Origin: Sipunculus nudus
Lineage: Eukaryota; Annelida; Sipuncula; Golfingiida; Sipunculidae
Direction of reading: 5' to 3'
DNA: 64,000 nt
Assembly: GCA_026874595.1 (NCBI GenBank)
Contig: CM049307.1
Location: 59,220,870-59,284,869 of the forward strand
In this document: positions 55,613 to 64,000 of the stretch, in pieces
Layout: each line of letters starts with the position of its first letter
Numbering within the stretch: the stretch's first letter is position 1
Made by a program: the position numbers and the translations under genes
Notes under the pieces: generated by a model
The model's input: only the letters and a program-made list of their open reading frames with translations
Database searches by the model: none
What the model was told of the DNA's origin: nothing

Positions 55613-56364
55613 TACATGTATATATTTGGTTTGAATAAATGGCTATTGGTACAAGTTTGAGTACATTATTAGAGTGTGTATGCATAGCAGGCTTATAATA
55701 CTGAAGTAAAGTTGTTGTGTACATCAATCATTGTTTATCTTTACCAAATGATTTAGGCCAGATCTTGGTTGAACCTGTCTGTTATGCTCAACCATGTATT
55801 GAAGCTAACCTGGCATGTGCTAAATTCCACTGGTGTTATCAGCAGATTGGAAAACATGGTAAAAAATGACCAATTTCAGGTATACTGGGTCACCTGTGTA
55901 ATCTATTGCTCACAGTGACATGGAATGTTACTTTGGTAAACATATTTAACACACCATGCACTGCTTTATCACGAATAAGACTGTCACACCCAAATACTGA
56001 CAGCTATACACAGCATGCCCTTAATGCATTTCTTCTACTTTTCACTAAAGCTACTTCATTTTTCACAATCTGAAAGCTTGATGAATAAGAAAAATAGCAG
56101 AAAAGGTTATTGGTTTTAGTTTAGAGGACATAAATATTATTTATGAAAATAAATGTATGGATATGATGAAAAAAAATGAACAGAAAAATGATAAAAGGTA
56201 AAAGCTTGCTCAGTGATTATATTGTCTGGCTGAAATCAGGCTGAAGGCTGCAGTCTCTTAAATCCAAATCAAACAGGTCTGAAACCCGTATGAACCAAAG
56301 GCGATTAGATTGTTGAATGCATAGATATGTCACAATATTTAATTACTTCATTTCTTACCTTTTT
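55613..56364. other. Intergenic, nothing recognised
   Basis: AT-rich, no gene or repeat partner seen. Confidence 0.5.
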
Positions 56365-57490
56365 TAGCTCAGCTGACTTTCAGTCATGCTGGGCTATAGT
56401 GATGGGTCTTTGTCCGTCGTCCTTCAGTCTGTCCGTCCGGCCGGCCGTCCATCTGTTAGCAGGGCACAAATCGTAACCGTAGGGGCTAGGGCCATGAACC
56501 CTATGCAGTCTTAGAGGTTATAAAAAGATCTCCTTGCAAACCTGAAACTAGGTCACTGCGACCTATATTCTCGAAGTTATGGGGTGTGTTTGCACCCCCC
56601 AGAAATAACTCTTTGAGACAAAATTTTCATCCCAAACCTTCCATCTTTCACATACAGCTCACCTACCAACAGGGGAAGAACCATAATTTTTTATTTAGGT
56701 CAAAAGGTCAAAGGTCAAGGTCACAGGAGCCTCTTCTTTGAAAAGCCTGTGGATGCATTTTAAGCCAACCCTTTCATCCCAATTCTTTGATCTTTCTCAT
56801 ATAGCTCACTTACTAAGTTGGAGAAGAATCCTATAGATTTTGAGGTCACAAGGTCAAAGGTCAGGGTCACAGGATCCACTTCTTTGAAAAGTTTGTGGAC
56901 AAATTTCAAGCTAGACTTTTCATTCCAAACCTTTCAGCACTGATATCGCTTCTCTGCCAACAGGGGAAAAGACCTGTTGATTTTGAGGTCAAAGGTCAAG
57001 TTCACAGCACCCAGAGTGAACTCATTGGAGTCATTTTCAGGCAAACTTTTCAATCTGTACCTTCCATCTGTCATATATGGCTTACCTACCAATAAGGGAA
57101 GAAGCCTATTGATGTTGAGGTCAAAAAGTCAAAGGTCAAGGTCACAATATTTAAGTGTTCTAAATGCTTGTGAGCATATTTCAAGTGTAACTGTTGAACC
57201 CAAACCTTCAGTCTTTCACATATGCCACATCTATGCATCACTCAGTTTGACTCAAACTTCATATTTATGGGTCTTTTTGCTTGAATAAATAACTTATTGA
57301 TTTTGGGGTCAGCTGGTCAGCAGGTTAAAGGTTGCAGGCCAAAGTTATTCACCCATTGGTTGCCAAGTAATTACACCAAATTAAAGTGGTTAGTAGTTAC
57401 CCATCATTTAGAAAAAATCCAGTTGATATGTGGGCAAAAGGCCAAGGTCATAGGTCAGGGATGTTCACAATTACTTATTTTATAGACCAT
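56365..57490 (-). mobile_element. Family E array with AGGTCA half-site units
   Basis: Begins on the plus strand with the shared hairpin (TAGCTCAGCTGACTTTCAGT / CATGCTGGGCTA, 56365-56397) and a (GTCC)n/(GGCC)n tract. About five units of 135-140 bp follow, each with CAACAGGGGAAGAA, TTGAGGTCAAAGGTCAAGGTC-like text and TTTCAAGC. The copies at 10.1-10.7 and 11.4-11.7 kb are in the opposite orientation. No coding frame. Confidence 0.78.
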
Positions 57491-57912
57491 CTCTATTTTT
57501 CTAGTAAATATAACCATCCCACTCCAGCTGGTACATCTCCCTTGTGGCTGTAATTGTGAGTGACACTGGTGATATATGACTCCCTTTTGTATCAGCCTAT
57601 TAAGTGATAAGGCTCAGTAATAAGTACCTGGTTACACCATAACAAAAACACTGTTGTCGGAATGCTTCAGCCAGGCATTAAGACTATAAGAGTATAGTAT
57701 TAAGGTTTAGCTACTGATTTATAAGATGATGGGAACATTTTGCAGTTTATTTTATGGAATCCTAGCAATAAACTGAATATTTTAATATATATCACCACAT
57801 ATAAAAGCAAGTGTTTGTTCTCATAATATGTGGATGTGTACCTTGATTTAGGATGGCTTTTTGTTTTATTTCAAGACTCTTAGTCATTCTTTCTGCATTT
57901 CTTTTCTTTCAG

Positions 57913-58017
57913 GTTTGGCAGTTTACCTACCCTGCTGACCCCATTGAAAAGCAGAGTGATAATAAAAAATATTGGACTTACACTTTTTACAATTGCATAT
58001 CTATAAATCTGATATGA
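57913..58017 (+). other. Candidate 3'-terminal exon, unknown protein
   Basis: A strong acceptor (TTTCTTTTCTTTCAG) precedes an open frame of 34 codons (TYPADPIEKQSDNKKYW in its middle) ending in TGA at 58015-58017. I recognise no family, and no partner exon was found upstream. It may be chance. Confidence 0.2.
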
Positions 58018-58132
58018 GCGCCTGGACATGCCTTTTGAATTATTTTGGGCATTCATTACTGGATAATTTGCCCCAAGTTTGGTCTCTTATTGGAGAATGT
58101 GGGATATCAAATGTCAGAATGTAGGGTAGTAC

Positions 58133-58850
58133 CAGATGTTTCGGACACAGACATTTTGGACTATGACATTTCATACTAGGATGTTTGGGACTAGGACATT
58201 TAGGGCAGGCCTTTTTGCAAGGGAGGATGTTTTGGACGGAGGAAAATTATTACCATGAAGTAACCTTTCAATTATGAGTTTTAGTGTATCAGTGTACCCA
58301 TATGTTTACTGGTATAATATTTATTTTGCTCCAACAATGGTGATTAATTGAGGATTCATTTTGTGGTATTTGTAAGCAAAACGATACAGGTTTATCCAGG
58401 CAACTTTTGCGAGAAAGCAAACTGTAAAATCAGAGAAAAGAGCTAAACCAGTGACAAGATAATAATTTTAAAGTTTAATAAAACTGTGAAAATAAAAAAA
58501 AAACATAGAAATGATGCACCTATATAAATGCCTTAATAAATTTTGTGATGGTGTTTTTATACTTATTTGATCAATATCACATAGGCAGTATCCATTATCC
58601 ACACCTTAACATTATATGTTAATATAATGAATAAAAAATATAATGATGCACAAGTAATATTGCTCATTCTCTGAAAATCTCAATAAACAAATGAGTACAT
58701 TTATAGCTTAAAATTATAATTAAAAAGGCAACTTTTAGTAATTATTAAATATTCATCTGTCTGAATGTCCTTTTTTTAGCACTCCCTTGCAAAAAGGCCT
58801 GTCCAAAACATCCTAGTCTGAAATGTCCTAGTCCGAAACATCATACATTC
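58133..58850. mobile_element. Inverted-repeat element (about 720 bp)
   Basis: The left arm (58133-58235: GATGTTTCGGAC, CTAGGATGTTTGGGACTAGG, GCAGGCCTTTTTGCAAGGGA) is the inverse of the right arm (58775-58850: TCCCTTGCAAAAAGGCCTGT, CATCCTAGTCTGAAATGTCC, GTCCGAAACATC). The arms themselves are built from repeats of GGACTAGGACATTT-like words. The centre is AT-rich without a transposase frame. MITE or foldback element. Confidence 0.8.
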
Positions 58851-59299
58851 CACATTCATGTAGGCCTACATATCAGTTTAGATGATGTTCTGAGCTATAT
58901 ATGGTCAAAAAATGTATACCTCTAAACAACTGATAATTTCTGATCAGTAGAGATCCTCCAATTTTTTAATGATGATCTATCATGATATTAAACCAATTCC
59001 AAACACAAGTGTACCATGATACATCATATGACACACACATAAGTATCTGTCCACAATTCCCAGATCTGTGCCAATCAGCAGTTGGTTGAGACAGAATCCT
59101 GATTAGGTTTTAGGCCAGCCTGAATTCCAAGCCTGATTTAGTCTAATACCTGTTTTGGCCAGAGTGAGACCAATTCCTTACTGTGACTCTGTCTAGTCCA
59201 AATCCTGTACTGGATCTGGTCCACTCAGTATCCTGATTCACATTGTGCATTATTGGATGAAATACAGACTTATGCCTTCAGCACATAATTTCTCGTAAA

Positions 59300-59445
59300 T
59301 TAATTAAAGGAGTCTTAACAATAACTGAAAAATACCAAAAGTACTTAAGTATGGGTAAGGATCTTTATAATTACTGAAAAGTATGGAAAAGTTACCAAAA
59401 GTACCAACAATATATCAAAGTACTGAAAAGTACTACAATATAGCT
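59300..59445 (-). repeat. Degenerate minisatellite, inverse of 62025-62650
   Basis: Words such as ACTGAAAAATACCAAAAGTA and AGTACTGAAAAGTACTAC are the reverse complement of the TTTTGGTACTTTTCAGTAAC-like words at 62-62.6 kb. Confidence 0.7.
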
Positions 59446-59515
59446 CCATTCATCCAAGCCAAAAGAGGTATATGCTCATCGAGCAGCTACAGGTTGCTGC
59501 GGTCAAGACCTCAGT

Positions 59516-59716
59516 CCTGTGCGCTCCTTAAGCATGTTCTCTGAGCCAGCAGCCGCAGTGCCACGCCAAGCCAAGTAGGGAGCCATAGAGGGTGCCACTT
59601 GTTCATCCCGAGCCGTTGACCTTTTGGAAAGCTACGGCACCCACAGCCACAAAGCCCGAAGCAATCTACATTCCCTTCACCGACCCCAGCAGTGGAGACA
59701 CAGCCATGTCACTCAA
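59516..59716 (+). repeat. GC-rich sequence, inverted partner of 44635-44832
   Basis: Second copy of the unknown GC-rich sequence (CCTGTGCGCTCCTTAAGCAT, TTCTCTGAGCCAGCAG, CCAAGCCAAGTAGGGAGCC, ACATTCCCTTCACCGACCCC). Short frames (59592-59809) are not kept between copies. Confidence 0.8.
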
Positions 59717-59719
59717 GAG

Positions 59720-61110
59720 CCGAACCCCATCTTTGAGATTCATAGCCTTTGTACTTGCGGTTTGGCCATTTGGACAGTATTAACCGGATTTCCAGTTATG
59801 CAAGTTTAGCATTCATGATCCTTCAGGATTATCTCATGATTTCATTGCATATATTGGGGCGTTCAGGCGGGTGCATGGGAATAAGGGTCTCTGATGTTCA
59901 AAACTGTTTACAAACGCTCAGTTCTGAGGGTCCAAGCGTGGAATGGGATGCACAAATTTCTTGATTTAGGACCTTGTAGCACTCAATGACCATTAGCGGT
60001 TGCCTAAATGAACCCATCAGTGGTGTAAACACCACACTAATAACTGAGGCTTAAATTTAACTATAAGCAAGTAATCATATTAGGACACATTTTCTAATCA
60101 TATAATGATATGACTTTTACATAAAATATGAAAAAGATGCCCCCATAGAGATTTGCACTTAGTAAGAGGTCTTGAATTTCATGACCTACATACTTGCAAT
60201 CAAAGGGCTTACACTGGATGGTTGTTCATGTGTTTACTTTATGAACCTATCACCAAATTAACAGATCAAAACGAAAGATCTGCTCGAAAACACAACTTCA
60301 GCTTCAGATGAGCTTACGTGTGGCTAGAATACTTCAGTTGGTGATAGAAGCATCAAATTTCGCATGCTTGTACTTTAAAAATTTCTATACACTAAACCAT
60401 GTTAGCCAGTAAGAATCCAATATGACCGCTGTTTTTTTCAAGTTGGCCATCAAACCCCTTCTCATACGAATGTGCTTGTAACATGTGCAAGAGTGGTTAG
60501 ATTTCAATGATCTTTTTATGGATATTCCAGTTATATTTGCATTGTTCAAAGGTGTGTGATGCTTATTATAGTCATTATGGGATATTTCAAATGTGTTACT
60601 GGCTAATTGATCAGAAACAGAGGTTCTCAATAGGTGACATTTTCTCTCCTTTTGTTATTTATGAGTATTATATCATTATCATACTTACTGTTCTAAAGAG
60701 ACAGTTTCATGAGTAATACAGACCCTGATATTTGTCTGTCTGTTTGTTGCCCTGTCCCTTGATCTATTTGTAAACATAACCAATATTATACCATTTACCA
60801 AAAGTATGTTATTTTTACTGATTTTCTTTACAGATTTCAGTGTGTCACAATCTTCATGAGTGAATAAGTGTTTCTTTTTAATGTACTGTTAGAATTTAAA
60901 AAGAAGACATAAAAACAAACTTGAAATAATGCATTTACAGGTGACAGTTTAATTTTACATTACTAAGACATAGTGGAGAGGATATCATTTTTAGTCAATT
61001 TAATGGAGTGTCAGTATCCTGCAGTATAGATTTCTCTCTGCATGCTATTTTGTAATACCTTCCAGAACTTCTAAAACAAATACCATGTGGTTTACAGGTG
61101 CCAGGTAATA
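59720..61110. other. Intergenic, nothing recognised
   Basis: AT-rich, no convincing exon or repeat partner. Confidence 0.5.
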
Positions 61111-61205
61111 ATGGCTGAGGTAAAATGGCTAGGGTAAAAATAGCTAGGTTAAAATGGCTATGGTAAAAATGGCTGTTTCAAGATGGCTAAGACAGAACTG
61201 GCTAA
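61110..61205. repeat. Short minisatellite, GGTAAAAATGGCTA units
   Basis: Six to seven degenerate units of about 14-16 bp (AGGTAAAATGGCTAGGGTAA, AAATAGCTAGGTTAAAATGG). Confidence 0.85.
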
Positions 61206-61246
61206 ATTGAAAATTTTCAAGCAACAGAAATAAATTATAAATTTGG

Positions 61247-61905
61247 AAATTGGTGTTTTATGTTGGCTGTGATACAGAGATGAGTAAAAGTATCTGTTTA
61301 CTTTTGGTGTTGGACAAAAGCATACCTAGAAAAAGCCCACTGGACAAAAAGCCTACCCCTAAAGTACAGGCCAGAGCAAAAGCCCACTCTTTTAATGGAC
61401 TAAAATATAAAATCAAATGACATTTCTCTTACAAATATATTGATGTTTTTCTATTGTATTTTTGAAGTACTACTGTATCCACTCCATTATGTATTTATAA
61501 CGGTCCATTAAACTTTGAGTATTATTATATATGTACATGTGCTCATGTGCATGTCCAGGAGGGCTTTAGTCTGGATGGGCTTTTGGTGAGTTGGCTGTGT
61601 GACAGAGAGGTGAAAAAAGCATCTGTTTACTATTAGTGATGGACAAATGCCTACCTGGACAAAGCCCACTGGACAAAATCCAACCCCTTACCCTCAAAGT
61701 GCAGACTAGGGCAAAAGCCCACCCTTTCTAATAGATTAAAATACAAAATTTAATATGGTTTTCTGTTGTATTTTTATATACTACTGTATCCACTTCAAAG
61801 TGTATATAACATTCAATTATCCTAAAAGTGTGTATTCAGTATACCAATATGTGTATATGCTCATGGGCATGTCCAGGAGGGCTTTAGTTTTGTAGGGCTT
61901 AAAGC
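61247..61905. repeat. Tandem duplication of a ~330-bp unit
   Basis: The unit with TTGGCTGTG, ATCTGTTTACT, AAAGCCCACTGGACAAAA, CTACTGTATCCACT and GTCCAGGAGGGCTTTAGT occurs at 61247-61590 and 61591-61905. Within it, phrases with AAAGCCCAC and CCTACC repeat. Confidence 0.85.
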
Positions 61906-62024
61906 ATTTTGTCCTTCACCTTCTTACCAGGGTCACATGTTAAGAATTTGTTCTCTTAGGGAAACTTAGTGACAGGCAAATTTTTACAGCCTTTTAAGTA
62001 ATTTTTTGGCTACTTTTTAGTTTT

Positions 62025-62650
62025 ATTTATGTTTCAGCTACATTTTGATACTTTTTAATCTTTTTCAGTATCTTTTAATTACTTTTCAGTTACTTTTCAT
62101 CATCAGTAATGTAGAATTTAGAGTGTATACAATTTGCTAAGTTAATTGACAGTCTAAAACAACTTTTTGGTAATTTCTGTGTATTTATTAATTTACATTT
62201 TAATTCTTTTAAATAACTGTTAGGTTCCTTTTCAGTCATTTTTGGTACTTTTCAGTAACTTTTGGTACTTATCAATGTTCAGCAAGACCTGTTCTGGACA
62301 CACATTTTGGTACTCTTCAGTATTTCTGTGATAACTTTTACATAATTTTAAAATGCTCTCTTTATGAATATTCAGTCCTGAGTCCAATAATATTTTATTC
62401 ATTGGAGTAACATTACAGTAACTTTTGGTATTTTTCAGTGCCTTTTTGATAACTTTTGGTACTTTTCTTTTTCCTATTTAAATATTCTGGTACAGCAACA
62501 CTATAGTACATTTCAGTAATGTTTCAGTAATTTTTTTGGTCCATTAAACGTGACTGCCTTCTATATATATTCTATATCATGTGTGCACCAATAAACTGGT
62601 ACTTTTTAGGAATTTTTTGGTACCTTCTGACTTTTTGGTTACTTTACAAT
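62025..62650 (+). repeat. Degenerate minisatellite of TTTTGGTACTTTTCAGTAAC-like words
   Basis: Dozens of partial repeats of CAGTAACTTTTGGTACTTTT with variable spacers. Similar words continue weakly to about 62740. No gene. Confidence 0.8.
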
Positions 62651-63069
62651 ACTTCTGAAATATCCGTCAGCTGTATATATTCAGGGTCATGAGTGCAGCA
62701 AGACTTCATATTTTCACTGACTTTTCAGTAATTTTTCAGATAGACAGGCTGAAGGCATTGCTGGCAAGTCAGAGCAAGCCAGATGTTTGGGTCTGGTTGG
62801 CCTGTAACTGCCTAAAAAACTTTACACATGGCCAGACACCAGGCTGTCCAGGCCCAGATTCATGCAGGTCAACACTGTACACCAGTGATACAGCAAGCTG
62901 ATGAGAAAATAATGAGGTGTGGCTAATTGCCAGATGTGCTGGCCCTGGTCTAGGAAGTAACTTTTCACTCACTTTAAATTTGACCTGTTAAATGCTTTCA
63001 TTTTCAGGCAAATTGTTGGAAACAGTTTAAATGAATTTATCCATCTCTTTTAATTTAATTTGTTAACAG

Positions 63070-63210
63070 AAAGTTTTGGATCACTGCTCTTTCCAAATTC
63101 TTCTAAAATTGAAGAACATTCACAGATTGGATCCACATGGATCATGAAGAACACGTGTTATATAAACATGTATATTGGCTATCCAAGCCCTGACCACCAG
63201 CAGACTCATG
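63070..63210 (+). other. Candidate internal exon, unknown protein
   Basis: An open frame bounded by a TTGTTAACAG acceptor and a CATG/GTATGA donor, reading SFGSLLFPNSSKIEEHSQIG and YIGYPSPDHQQTH. No family is recognised and no neighbour exon was found, so support is weak. Confidence 0.2.
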
Positions 63211-63664
63211 GTATGAAGATAAGCAATGCAGCCAGTGCCATTGCCCTGGCCCCTCACAAGCCAATTTAACTTTGAACTTGACACCCTCACATTTTGTCTC
63301 CAGTGATTAGTCTTATGTAATCAGCCAGTCCAGCCTTCACATGAATCTGAGGGCCTCACTTGCCATGCTGGATTCTTAAGCCCCATGAGAGAACATTTTA
63401 TTGATACATGGTGAGGCAGCTTGAGTGTCTTGAAACTTGCAAGCTTTTTGCTGAGATCTGGATCAACTACATACGTACACCAGAATTAGTCTATAATGGA
63501 GCCTAGGAAAACATAGAATCTTCAAAACCATTATTATTAGAGGTGCAGTTAGGTTCTTGTCCTTAGTCTCACAGCAGAAAGCAGTGTAGCAAAGTCAGGT
63601 TTTTCATTTAACCAGAAAGTTCCTTGAAGCATACCAACAATTAATTGTAGCCTCAATAGTGTAT

Positions 63665-63830
63665 ATAAGCTGGTTAAGTGGGGATAGTCAGATAAGACAG
63701 TGCTAATGATTGTTTTGCTGAATCACACTTGCCTGCATAAATGGACTTGAAGCTGTGATAGCCAGTGGTATTTCTTCTCCATTTACACCAGAGATTACAT
63801 TATTGTAAATGATATCCTTTGATAGGAAGG
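63665..63830 (+). repeat. Dispersed repeat shared with 35-200
   Basis: AGTGCTAATGATTGTTTTGC, TGAATCACACTTGCCTGCA, TTCTTCTCCATTTACACCAG and GATATCCTTTGATAGG parallel the first 200 bases of the window in the same orientation. Confidence 0.6.
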
Positions 63831-64000
63831 GAAGGTTCATATAATAAAAACAAACACCTGAATAGCATATCATTACACTAGTTGTAGCATTTAATGAAAT
63901 CATTACTGGCCTTTAAAGTAGAATGTAATTTTATTTTTATTCTGAGACAAGAACCTGTATTTACCATTTAAAATTTAAATAATGGCACAAAATAATAATT

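Overview
The window is nuclear DNA from an animal. It is AT-rich, with genes split by GT-AG introns, large amounts of tandem and dispersed repeat, and relics of a LINE and a Ty3/Gypsy element. Repeats with ACGG-type microsatellites, internal tandem arrays and palindromic ends are typical of marine molluscs, so a bivalve-like lophotrochozoan is my best guess. That is inference; no species marker is present.

Two real genes are supported and they lie head to head. An ANKRD54-like ankyrin-repeat gene runs on the minus strand from its start codon at 13075 leftwards through exons at 13010-13075, 2165-2384, 1593-1640 and 618-716, and leaves the window before its 3' end. ALG1, the ER enzyme that adds the first mannose to dolichol-PP-GlcNAc2, runs on the plus strand from 13515 to 35288. 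It can be read completely: 13 exons, every phase matching, 459 residues. About 440 bp separate the two start codons, so a shared bidirectional promoter is likely.

Most of the rest is repeat. ANKRD54 intron 1 (2385-13009) holds composite tandem-repeat elements. ALG1 intron 4 (17334-21552) holds a further composite copy, intron 11 (26016-28125) a 5'-truncated LINE, and intron 12 (28202-35159) inverted copies with a nested ~1 kb element. I name the repeat families A (~340 bp units), B (~275 bp units), C (~180 bp units, nested), D (long AT-rich units), E (units carrying AGGTCA half-sites) and F (short element with GACCCATGGGTC palindromes). A, D and E end in the same module: an ACGG microsatellite followed by an AGCTCAG...CTGAGCT hairpin. 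This resembles non-autonomous Helitron/Helentron-type ('pearl'-like) elements of bivalves.

From 35.3 kb to the end I found no confident host gene. There is a decayed Ty3/Gypsy element with short LTRs (38186-42831), one more B element (53869-55612), an E array (56365-57490), two inverted-repeat (MITE-like) elements (52806-53220 and 58133-58850), a pair of GC-rich inverted copies of an unknown sequence (44635-44832 and 59516-59716), a microRNA-like hairpin (49043-49104), and degenerate minisatellites at 61.1-62.7 kb.
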